This document shows, one piece after another, positions 16,125 to 23,550 of a stretch of 38,298 nt of DNA; position 1 is the stretch's first letter, and every line of letters begins with the position of its first letter. The notes beneath the pieces were generated by a model. The model worked only from the letters and a program-made list of their open reading frames with translations. It was not told the DNA's origin and did not search any database. A program made the position numbers and the translations under genes. Origin of the DNA: Hyphomicrobiales bacterium (GTDB taxonomy: Bacteria > Pseudomonadota > Alphaproteobacteria > Rhizobiales > Xanthobacteraceae); the NCBI GenBank assembly GCA_021730985.1, contig JAKFYI010000005.1, positions 1 to 38,298 of the forward strand, in the 5' to 3' direction.

Positions 16125-16351
16125 ACCTTGCGGTGGAGTTGATAAAACTCTTCCATCTCGCTGTCCGGAGCAAAGTCGCCGCGCCGCGCTGCGTCCATAC
16201 CAGCGCGCACGGCCCCACGTTCATCGTCGGACAGTTGGTAGACGCCGGCGCGCCGCGCTTCGATTTCGCGCGCGACTTCCGCCAGTTCCTCCTGGTCTTC
16301 TTCCGGCCAAGAAGCGACCTTTTCGAGCATCTTTTTTGCCGTCGGACTCAT
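16121..16351 (-). CDS. Antitoxin of the RelE/ParE-type module
   Basis: This 76-residue acidic protein is rich in Glu and Asp with a helical first half (PEEDQEELAEVAREIEARRAG) and a C-terminal toxin-wrapping-type tail (GDFAPDSEMEEFYQLHRKV). The ATG at 16351 begins MSPTAKKML; in-frame GTG codons at 16375 and 16369 would add 6-8 residues. The stop overlaps the toxin start. The size, charge and order with the toxin identify it as the antitoxin even though its DNA-binding fold is not obvious. Possible leaderless expression is described in the findings. Confidence 0.82.
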   Translation of the reverse strand: MSPTAKKMLEKVASWPEEDQEELAEVAREIEARRAGVYQLSDDERGAVRAGMDAARRGDFAPDSEMEEFYQLHRKV

Positions 16352-16355
16352 ATTC

Positions 16356-16363
16356 GCAATATA
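16356..16363 (-). promoter_or_regulatory. Candidate extended -10 promoter of the toxin-antitoxin operon
   Basis: On the minus strand TGCTATATT ends at 16358, a TG-n-TATATT extended -10 element. Transcription would be expected to begin about 7 bases later, at or next to the A of the antitoxin ATG (16351). No clear -35 box is visible. Confidence 0.4.
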
Positions 16364-16515
16364 GCACACCTCCACCCCACCGTCAGCTAGGGCATTGGCA
16401 GAGGCGCAACGTAGACCTTTCCGGGTTTTTCTTGTCCGTAGCCGCTTGATGCAAGCCTAGCTTGAACAAGCCAAAGATCATGACACTACACCGTCACGTT
16501 CCTAACTACTCATTC

Positions 16516-17616
16516 TTATAGACTTTTGAGTTCTGCGATGACGCCAGGAAGCCCATCAAACTTCATACGCAGGTTTTCCCAAACTACGTTCCCGTACCGC
16601 TCGCGCAATGTCAGCGTGTTGCCGTTGAGTTCAAAGTCTTTTGCCGGATCATCAATCGAGACTGGTTCAATCTTGGTCGAGGGTCGCCGTGCACCGTAGA
16701 GTTGCCGGTGTTGGCCTATCCAGATGCAGTACCAAGTCAGTATCTTCTCTGGTGTGTTGCCAAACGCTTCCGCGAACGACGCCACAAGGTCGTTTCTTGT
16801 TTCGCTGTAAGCCCGACGAGCGGCATCAAGCAGCATGATTTCTGTGCGATCGTCAGCGCGCTGGCCCGGCTCTGGCCAGATTGTCAGGGCCTCGGCTTGG
16901 TTCACCTGAATGTCAGCATAGTCTGGTAGCCGCGTTTCAGTCTTTGTCCAAGTGTGTGAATTTTCGCGTCCGTCCTCCTTGAGGAACCAATAGCTGAACT
17001 CGGCATGCACCCAATAGTGCGGCTCATCGACCAGTTTCATCGGACCTCGGCGTCGTGGATGGTAGATGGGCCTCCCCCACACCTTCAGCCGTCCGGTTGA
17101 AAAATGGTCCATCACCTCTCGGCCAACGGACTTCCAACGCTCGTTGTCTGTCTCGTCTGTGAGATCCGGTCGAATGTGAAAGAACAACTCCCGGAGCGTC
17201 CAATCTGGATACGTTGTCGCAGCCGGGCGTGGCTCGCGCTGAGCCCCATCCGCTTGAGCGAATAATTCTCCGAGGCGCTGAACCAATTCGTCGCTGATGT
17301 CATAGCGGCGCGTGTCGCTGGCTTCATGCGCGGCCTTCATCTCAACGAGCCTTTCAGCCGGGTAGTCGAGGTGCTCTCGGTCGATGATCGTGTGGTGCTT
17401 CCGGCACATGACGACAAGGTTCTCAAAGGCGTGCCGCTCGATGTCAGACTGGTTGGCGTCGTATCGCGCCGAACGGGGCTTCTCACCTTTGATGTGACAT
17501 ACCTCGGCAACCAGCGTCGTCCCCTCCACCAACGGCTCAGTACAGTTTGGGAAAGCGCACAAGTTGTGCGACACGGCAAACAGGCGCTTGATGGTGGGAT
17601 CGGATGGTCGTGGCAA
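16516..17616 (-). CDS. HNH-domain protein with an unrecognised C-terminal region
   Basis: This 366-residue protein starts at TTG; AGGAGAAGGGG lies 6 bases upstream and an in-frame TAG closes the frame just beyond, so no ATG or GTG start is available upstream. Residues about 17-80 form a zinc-finger HNH nuclease-like domain: Cys20 and Cys25, then VCHIKG (Cys40, His41), Asn66 in ENLVVMC, and CRKHH (Cys71, His74, His75). The rest (about 120-366) is rich in Trp and Tyr (WTLRELFFHIRPDL, WYCIWIGQHRQLYG) and matches no family I know. Its DNA is less GC-rich than the flanks (31 of 60 bases G+C at 16741-16800). It may be a defence or mobile-element nuclease, which is inference. Confidence 0.82.
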   Translation of the reverse strand: MPRPSDPTIKRLFAVSHNLCAFPNCTEPLVEGTTLVAEVCHIKGEKPRSARYDANQSDIERHAFENLVVMCRKHHTIIDREHLDYPAERLVEMKAAHEASDTRRYDISDELVQRLGELFAQADGAQREPRPAATTYPDWTLRELFFHIRPDLTDETDNERWKSVGREVMDHFSTGRLKVWGRPIYHPRRRGPMKLVDEPHYWVHAEFSYWFLKEDGRENSHTWTKTETRLPDYADIQVNQAEALTIWPEPGQRADDRTEIMLLDAARRAYSETRNDLVASFAEAFGNTPEKILTWYCIWIGQHRQLYGARRPSTKIEPVSIDDPAKDFELNGNTLTLRERYGNVVWENLRMKFDGLPGVIAELKSL

Positions 17617-17860
17617 ATGCCGCCCCTTCTCCTGGAGCTACGGAGATGACGAGCCAAGTCGGCTCGCTGCCAATCTAAAGAAATAATGTTTGAAGTGGCA
17701 CCCTCCAGGGTTCTGCCTTTCCCTTTTGGAAGGGGAGCGGCTTGAGTTACCGAGTGCCACCTGAGATATGGCATTCGTGGGCTACCGCCACAAGCGCACG
17801 CTGACCCGATCCACACATTTTGGTGCGGCGTTCAGCGTACAAGAATTGATGATTGATGCG

Positions 17861-17933
17861 CGACCCCCGCATGATTCGAACATGCGACCTATGGTTTAGA
17901 AACCGCTGCTCTATCCAGCTGAGCTACGGGGCC
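17861..17933 (-). pseudogene. Degenerate tRNA-Arg copy (inverted relative of the tRNA at 15570)
   Basis: The first 27 bases (17933 back to 17907) equal the 5' end of the tRNA at 15570-15643, and the T-arm region (GGTCGCATGTTCGAATCATGC, given as 21 positions) is also the same. The anticodon arm differs and is defective: the loop is one base short (TTCTAA), position 28-42 is a C-A mismatch, 27-43 is a G-T pair, and acceptor pair 7-66 is G-G. The likely original anticodon is TCT or CCT. It is probably a pseudogene or a remnant left by an insertion. A tRNA caller may still list it as tRNA-Arg or undetermined. Confidence 0.65.
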
Positions 17934-18112
17934 AGCGCGGCCCGCAACCCATCAGAAAGCCCGCACCCGGCCACTTTTCGCCGCGCCTTATCGCCGCCGC
18001 CGGCGCACCCGCGCCGATTGCCGCCGCGCGGACGGAGGACTAGTCTAAGGACGCATCGGGGGATGCGTTGGAAGACCGGTTCATCCGGCCGGTTCGCGAC
18101 GGGAGGCGGCCT

Positions 18113-18952
18113 ATGAGCTTCAAGACCATTCTGGTGCCGATCGAGCAGCACGACCTGATGGGGGCGACGCTCGACACCGCGCTGCTGCTGGCGCGCAAGT
18201 TCGACGCCTACATCGAGGGCTTCGCGCTGCGCCCGGTGGTCGCGCCGGTGATGGCGATGGACATCGGCGGCGCCTTCCCGCTCGCCGAGCTGCAGGAGAA
18301 CGACACCAAGATGGCGACCGAGGCGAAGGCGCTGTTCGACGCCTTCATGCACAAGAACAACGTCTCGCGCGGCGACCCCAAGGGTGCCGCCGGCTGCGGC
18401 TGGTTCGAAGGCGCGCCGGACGGCGACCAATTCGTCGGCAGCCACGGCCGGGTGTTCGACGTCACCGTGCTGGGCCGGCCCGGCGAGAACGCGCAGAGCC
18501 CCAGGCTCTCCACCTACGAGGCCTGCCTGTTCGAGAGCGGCCGCCCGATCCTGCTGGCGCCGCCGAAGGCGCTGGCAACCATGGGCGAGAACATCCTGAT
18601 CGCCTGGAACCACTCCACCGAGCAGGCGCGCACCAACGCGTTCGCGCTGCCGCTGCTGCGCGGCGCGAAGAAGGTCACCGTGCTGACGGTGGAAGGCGGC
18701 TCGGTGGTCGGCCCGACCGGCGAGCAGGTGCAGCGCTATCTGCATCTGAACGGCGTGGCCGCCAACGCGGTAACCGTCAACCCGGGCAACCGCAACGCCG
18801 GCGAAGTCATTCTCGCCCACGCCGAGCAGCTCGGCTGCGATCTCGTCGTCAAGGGTGCGTACACCCAGAGCCGGCTGCGGCAGATGATCTTCGGCGGCGC
18901 GACGCGTCACATCCTGGCGCACGCCAAGCTGCCGGTGCTGATGTCGCACTGA
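18113..18952 (+). CDS. Universal stress protein (UspA family)
   Basis: This 279-residue protein opens with the UspA strand MSFKTILVPIE and then a helix with ALLLARKFDA. The C-terminal domain ends with LGCDLVVKGAYTQSRLRQMI, then FGGATRHILAHAKLPVLMSH, the nucleotide-loop and last strand of the Usp fold as found in two-domain Usp proteins of Hyphomicrobiales. GGGAGG at 18101-18106 lies 6 bases before the ATG. It is a single gene with no obvious partner and lies directly outside the tRNA-bounded islet. The family is linked to stress survival; no specific role can be assigned. Confidence 0.92.
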   Translation: MSFKTILVPIEQHDLMGATLDTALLLARKFDAYIEGFALRPVVAPVMAMDIGGAFPLAELQENDTKMATEAKALFDAFMHKNNVSRGDPKGAAGCGWFEGAPDGDQFVGSHGRVFDVTVLGRPGENAQSPRLSTYEACLFESGRPILLAPPKALATMGENILIAWNHSTEQARTNAFALPLLRGAKKVTVLTVEGGSVVGPTGEQVQRYLHLNGVAANAVTVNPGNRNAGEVILAHAEQLGCDLVVKGAYTQSRLRQMIFGGATRHILAHAKLPVLMSH

Positions 18953-18982
18953 CGCGATGCGGATGCGCCCGCGCTTGATCCG

Positions 18983-19813
18983 ATGACGACGACGGGGCAA
19001 GGCGCGCTGTTGCTTTTGGCGATGGCTACGGCCGGCGCTCACGCCGGCGCGCAGACCCAGGCGCAGGAGCGGACGGCGGCGTCACCGGCCGCGCCGGCCT
19101 CCGCCGAATGCCGGTTCGAGGATGCCGGACACGGCCGGGTGCGCGCGGTGCTCGACGGGCGGACGCTCGTTCTGGAGGACGGCCGAGAAGTTGTTCTTTC
19201 GGGTCTGGTGTGGCCGGAGGAAGAGCGCGGAGGACCCGCCAAGGACAATAATAAAGCGGCGCTGCAGGATCAGATCGGCGGCCGCGCGGTGGTGCTGAAA
19301 CGGCTCGGTCCGGACACCGACCGCTACGGCCGGCTGCCGGCGCATGTGTTCGCGGGCGACGACTGGGTGCAGCACAAACTGCTGGCCGCGGGACACGCGC
19401 GGGTTGCCGCGCGGGTCGGCGATTTCGCCTGCGCCGCCAGGCTGTTGCAGGCGGAACGGGCGGCGCGGAGCGCCAAGCTCGGGCTGTGGGCCGATCCCTC
19501 CCAGGCGCCGCGCCAGGCCGCCGATCCGGCTTCGATTTTGGCCGAGCGGGGGCGGTTCATTCTGGTCGAAGGGCGCGTGATATCTGTGCGGGAAAGCGGC
19601 GGCACCATCTACGTGAACTTCGGCCAGCGCTGGTCGGAGGATTTCACGGCTACGGCGTTGCGCCGTAACGAGAAAATGTTCGCCACGGCGGGCCTCGATC
19701 TCAAGAAACTCGCCGGGCGGAATGTCAGAGTGCGCGGCGTCATCGAGGAGCGCGGCGGGCCGTGGATCGAGCTCAACCGGCCCGAGCAGATCGAGGTCAT
19801 CGGCCGCGATTGA
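18983..19813 (+). CDS. Thermonuclease-like (SNase fold) exported protein with degenerate active site
   Basis: This 276-residue protein has a predicted export signal (residues 1-24) and an Ala-rich linker before an SNase-like domain at about 43-160. The conserved landmarks are VLDGRTLVLEDGREVVLSG and then DRYGRLPAHVF. Compared with staphylococcal nuclease, Asp21 is replaced by Arg (DGRT for DGDT), the Arg35 position is Val and the Asp40 position is Val, while the glutamate of the PE motif and the Arg of RYGR remain. A C-terminal beta-rich region (about 180-276, with VEGRVISVRESGG and NVRVRGVIEERG) looks OB-like. Family membership is sure; nuclease activity is doubtful. Confidence 0.87.
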   Translation: MTTTGQGALLLLAMATAGAHAGAQTQAQERTAASPAAPASAECRFEDAGHGRVRAVLDGRTLVLEDGREVVLSGLVWPEEERGGPAKDNNKAALQDQIGGRAVVLKRLGPDTDRYGRLPAHVFAGDDWVQHKLLAAGHARVAARVGDFACAARLLQAERAARSAKLGLWADPSQAPRQAADPASILAERGRFILVEGRVISVRESGGTIYVNFGQRWSEDFTATALRRNEKMFATAGLDLKKLAGRNVRVRGVIEERGGPWIELNRPEQIEVIGRD

Positions 19814-19966
19814 CCCGCCAGACCCGGCATAAATCGTTCAGAAACCGGGCAAATCGGCGTTAAACAACGGCCCAGCCCGGCGTGCTAGGATGCCAGCGGA
19901 GACGGCCCCGATCGGGCCTGCCCTGCCCCGAAAAGTTCGTGATCGCGGGGCAGAACTGTGACCGGG

Positions 19967-21448
19967 ATGGGCGTGTTCCTCGCAAGATTGCGACCGGAGT
20001 CGGGCCTGCGGCGTATGGCGCTGCGGCTCATCGCGCTTGTGCTGTCGGCAGGCATCCTGGCCGGCTGCTCGACCACCGGTCCCGGCCAGCAAACCGCGCT
20101 GCCGTCCTCCCCGCCCAAGCCCGACATGTCGGCCGAGCATCAGCGCGAACATTTGCGCATCCTCTCGGCCTACGGCGGAGCATATGAACATCCGCGCCTT
20201 GAACCGCTGCTGTCACAGACCATCGAGAAGCTGGTGGCGGCCTCGGAGCGCCCCGACCTCAAATACGAGGTCACCATCCTCAACTCGCCGTCGGTCAACG
20301 CCTTCGCGCTGCCGACCGGCCAGCTCTATGTCACCCGCGGCCTGCTGGCGCTCGCCAACGACAGTTCGGAACTGGCCTCGGTGCTGTCCCACGAGATGGC
20401 GCATGTGATCGCGCGCCATGCCGCGATCCGCGAGGACCAGGCGCGTCAGGCGGCGCTGGTCAACCGCGTCGCCAACGATCTGCTCAGCGATCCACAACTC
20501 GGTGCGCTGGCGCTCGCAAAATCCAAGATCACGCTGGCAAGCTTCTCGCGCGCGCAGGAATTCGAAGCCGACGGCATCGGTGTCGGCATCTCGGCGCGCG
20601 CCGGCTTTGATCCGTTTGGTGCGCAAAGGTTCCTCACTGCGATGGGGATGAACTCTCAACTGCGCGCGAAAAGCGCCAACATCGATCCGCGCGCGCCGGA
20701 CTTTCTGTCCTCCCATCCGGCGACGCCCGAGCGCGTGAACAACGCGCAAAGCAATGCGCGCCAGTTCGCCGGTCCGGGCGCGAGCGCCCGGGACAAGGCG
20801 GAGTATCTCGCACTGATCGACGGCCTGGTGTTCGGCGAGGATCCGAGCGAAGGTTTCGTGCGCGGACGTCGCTTCCTGCATCCCAAGCTCGGCTTCACAT
20901 TCACGGCGCCGGACGGTTTCACGCTTGAGAACACGGCGCAGGCCGTGTTCGGTGTGAAGGATGGCGGCGCGCAGGCGCTGCGGCTCGATGTCGTGCGGGT
21001 GCCGAACGACCAGGCGCTGACCGACTATCTCACCTCCGGCTGGATCGAGAACATCAATGCCAGGACAGTCGAGCCAGTCACCATCAACGGCCATCCCGCC
21101 GCGACCGCGACAGCGAGCGGCGATCAGTGGACTTTCCGGCTCTATGCGGTTCGGTTCGGCAGCGAGGTCTACCGGTTCATCTTCGCCGCCAAGAACCGGA
21201 CCGATCCGGTCGATCGCACGTTCCGCGATTCGATCAACTCGTTCCGGCGCATGACGCTCGCGGAAATCCGGCTTGCCAAGCCGCACCGCATCCGCGTGGT
21301 GACGGTCACCCCGAACGATACGGTCGAACGGCTGGCCCGCCGCATGGCGGTTGCCGACCGGCACGCCGAACGCTTCCGCGTGATCAACGGGCTCGGCCCA
21401 ACCGACAAACTCAAGCCCGGCGAGCAGGTCAAGATCGTCACCGAGTGA
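19967..21448 (+). CDS. M48-family metalloprotease lipoprotein with C-terminal LysM-like region
   Basis: With the ATG at 19967 the protein has 493 residues. A lipobox LAGC (Cys34) follows a hydrophobic segment, so it is probably anchored in the outer or inner membrane facing the periplasm. The zinc site is HEMAH (142-146) with the third ligand in EFEAD (Glu200), as in the BepA/LoiP type of M48 peptidase. The C-terminus (about 440-493, VVTVTPNDTVERLARRM to LKPGEQVKIV) resembles a LysM repeat. Starts at GTG 19958 or ATG 20015 are also possible; all keep the lipobox. A role in outer-membrane protein quality control is inferred from the family. It is convergent with the esterase gene. Confidence 0.92.
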   Translation: MGVFLARLRPESGLRRMALRLIALVLSAGILAGCSTTGPGQQTALPSSPPKPDMSAEHQREHLRILSAYGGAYEHPRLEPLLSQTIEKLVAASERPDLKYEVTILNSPSVNAFALPTGQLYVTRGLLALANDSSELASVLSHEMAHVIARHAAIREDQARQAALVNRVANDLLSDPQLGALALAKSKITLASFSRAQEFEADGIGVGISARAGFDPFGAQRFLTAMGMNSQLRAKSANIDPRAPDFLSSHPATPERVNNAQSNARQFAGPGASARDKAEYLALIDGLVFGEDPSEGFVRGRRFLHPKLGFTFTAPDGFTLENTAQAVFGVKDGGAQALRLDVVRVPNDQALTDYLTSGWIENINARTVEPVTINGHPAATATASGDQWTFRLYAVRFGSEVYRFIFAAKNRTDPVDRTFRDSINSFRRMTLAEIRLAKPHRIRVVTVTPNDTVERLARRMAVADRHAERFRVINGLGPTDKLKPGEQVKIVTE

Positions 21449-21467
21449 CTGCCGCCGCTTGCCGGCG

Positions 21468-22385
21468 TCAGGCAGCCTTCTGATTGGCGTTCATGTGCTG
21501 GGCGGCGAATGCGACCATGCGTTCGAAGTTCGATCCCATCGCGGACAAGTCGGGCGAGTGCCCGGCCATCCGCGGCCCATCAAAGTAAACGAGATCAATC
21601 TCGCCTCCGGCCTTTCTGTAGTTGGCGACGAAGCGCTGCGGTTCATTTCCGGCGAAGCTCGAATCTCCATCCTTATAGTCGTGCATCATGTCGCCGTGCG
21701 CCTGGAACCAGATCGCCGGCGGCATCAGCACCTTTTCGCCGCGCTCAAGCGCCAACATCGGATTGCCTTCGGCCATGTTGGCTTCGCTGCGCCAGTATGA
21801 ATCCTGACGCGCGATGATCGACTTCGGCCACTCCGGCGGGTTGGCGCCGTCCCGCGCCCGCGTCGCCAGCCGGTAACGGCTCAGCGGATTGATGACAGGC
21901 CAGGACATGATGACGCAACGCACCGTCGCGTCGAGTGCCGGAGCACCGGCCGGCAATGCGATCGCGCCGTAGCGCGGGTCGCGCGGCCTCATCGCGACCA
22001 GCATGGCGAGATGCCCGCCGCTGGATTGACCGGACAGGCCGACCAATTCGGGGCGCGTCTTGAGGCTGCGGGCGTTGAGCTTCACCCAGCGCACCGCATA
22101 GTTGATGTCCTGCACGGAGGCCGGATACGGATCCTCGTTGCCGGAGCGGAAATCGAGCGCCACGGAGACGATGCCGCGCGATGCCATGAATTCGTGGCGA
22201 ATCTTCTCCGTGTGGCGATCGCTCAGGCACCAGGCGCCGCCATGACATTCGACCAGGGCAGGAAACGGTCCCTCGCCTCGCGGCTTATAAATTCGGGCCA
22301 GCAGCGGCTTGTCGCCGTGACGCAGATATTCGACATCCTCAACATCAAATTCGTGAGTGGCAGCGCTCGCGGTCTTGGCGTCCAT
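21468..22385 (-). CDS. Alpha/beta hydrolase (esterase/lipase, HSL-like)
   Basis: This 305-residue enzyme has the oxyanion-hole motif HGGAW (48-52) and the nucleophile elbow GQSSGG with Ser121. Candidate catalytic acid and base lie in FQAHGDMMHD and MAGHSPD towards the C-terminus. This pattern fits the hormone-sensitive-lipase/acetyl-esterase group that hydrolyses short acyl or carbamoyl esters. No signal peptide is present. It is divergent from the Bug gene at 22552 across a 166-base gap and convergent with the M48 gene, 19 bases away. A link to the neighbouring Bug/monooxygenase unit is plausible but unproven. Confidence 0.9.
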   Translation of the reverse strand: MDAKTASAATHEFDVEDVEYLRHGDKPLLARIYKPRGEGPFPALVECHGGAWCLSDRHTEKIRHEFMASRGIVSVALDFRSGNEDPYPASVQDINYAVRWVKLNARSLKTRPELVGLSGQSSGGHLAMLVAMRPRDPRYGAIALPAGAPALDATVRCVIMSWPVINPLSRYRLATRARDGANPPEWPKSIIARQDSYWRSEANMAEGNPMLALERGEKVLMPPAIWFQAHGDMMHDYKDGDSSFAGNEPQRFVANYRKAGGEIDLVYFDGPRMAGHSPDLSAMGSNFERMVAFAAQHMNANQKAA

Positions 22386-22551
22386 GACTATTCCTCCCAG
22401 GCGTTTCGGCGATCTTCGCGCAATCGGCGCAGCGGAACAACATGCCGTTGACGCATAAGAGCGCAGCGCAGGGGCAACTGCCCTCCGGCGTTGTGTTTCA
22501 GCATCAAAATGCTTAGCGTTTCACGCAAATCGACTGCCTCGGGGAAACGCC

Positions 22552-23535
22552 ATGCGACCAATCAAGCCGTACTTGCTGTCCTTTGCCGCCGCGGTGGCCG
22601 CAAGCCTTGCTGTCATCACGCTGCCATCGCCGGCCCAATCGCAGGCCTGGCCGGCGCGCGCCGTGAAGCTGATCGTGCCGTTTGGCCCGGGAGCGGGAGC
22701 GGACATCGGCGCACGGCTGTTCGCCGAGCGCTTGCAGAAGACTTGGAACCAGCCGGTGGTGGTCGAGAACCGGCCAGGCGGCGACAGCATCGTCGCAATC
22801 CAGGCCTTCCTTGCCGCCAACGACGATCACACGTTCCTGTTCGCTCCGGCCGGCAACTTTGCGGTGCATCCGTTCGTGTACAGCAAGCTGTCTTACGATC
22901 CGAAGGAACTGAGCCCGGTTGCCCGGGCCTCCAATACGATCCTCGCCGTCGCTGTGAAGGCCGACGCCCCCTACAACGATATCAAGGGCTTCACGGAGGC
23001 CGCGCGCAAGGAGCCCGGCAAGTTCAACTCCGGCCTGGTGCAAGGCATCACTGAGTTCACCTTCTGGGGCTACCTGCATGATCAGAAACTGCAGGTCGCC
23101 CAGGTGCCGTATCGCGACATCAACGTCGCACCGGTCGATCTCAGCGAAGGCCGCATCCAGATCGTGATGTCGTCGCTTGCCATCGTGCAGCCGCAGACCA
23201 CCGCCGGCCGCATCAAGCTGATTGCGGTCAACAACAAGACGCGTGCGCCGGCGGCGCCCGATGTCCCGACCGCGCGCGAGCAGGGGTTTCCCTCGCTCGA
23301 GGTTGAAGGATTGATCGGACTGTTCGGCCTCAAGTCGATGCCGGACGACCGCAAGGAAAAGATCGCTGCCGACTTCCGCGCCGCGGCCGCCGACGGCGCA
23401 ATCGCGGATCGGCTGAAGGCCACCGGCCAGGTGATCAACGTCGGAGGCCCGAAGGAGTTCGCTGCTGCCATCGCCGAGCAGCAAGCCAACGTCGCAGCCA
23501 CCGTCAAAGCGATCGACTTCAAGCCGAAGCAGTAA
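22552..23535 (+). CDS. Bug/TctC-family substrate-binding protein
   Basis: This 327-residue protein has a signal peptide with cleavage near SQA (about residue 32). It is a more divergent Bug member: the mature start reads AWPARAVKLIVPFGPGAGAD, the middle has QVPYRDINVAPVDLSEGRIQ, and the usual VAPAGTP loop is replaced by LFGLKSMPDDRKEK. Aromatic residues in FTFWGYLHDQK stand where other Bugs have small residues, hinting at a different ligand. It is followed after 15 bases by another Bug gene and then an FAD monooxygenase, a likely three-gene operon. GGGGAAA precedes the ATG. Confidence 0.9.
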   Translation: MRPIKPYLLSFAAAVAASLAVITLPSPAQSQAWPARAVKLIVPFGPGAGADIGARLFAERLQKTWNQPVVVENRPGGDSIVAIQAFLAANDDHTFLFAPAGNFAVHPFVYSKLSYDPKELSPVARASNTILAVAVKADAPYNDIKGFTEAARKEPGKFNSGLVQGITEFTFWGYLHDQKLQVAQVPYRDINVAPVDLSEGRIQIVMSSLAIVQPQTTAGRIKLIAVNNKTRAPAAPDVPTAREQGFPSLEVEGLIGLFGLKSMPDDRKEKIAADFRAAAADGAIADRLKATGQVINVGGPKEFAAAIAEQQANVAATVKAIDFKPKQ

Positions 23536-23550
23536 CCCGAAGCCTTCCCG

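Noticed and set aside
17861..17933. Reading the second tRNA-like sequence as an amber-suppressor tRNA with anticodon CTA
   Set aside because: Placing CTA at positions 34-36 needs an anticodon stem GCGGT/CCATA that does not pair. A shortened loop in a degenerate tRNA-Arg explains the sequence better.
17924..19042. A 372-codon minus-strand frame opposite the universal stress protein
   Set aside because: It is a shadow of the UspA gene with Arg/His/Gln-rich composition, and its 3' end runs into the tRNA remnant.
21449..21475. CTGCC...GGCAG hairpin between the convergent M48 and esterase genes as a terminator
   Set aside because: It is short, overlaps the esterase stop codon region and lacks a T-run on either strand.
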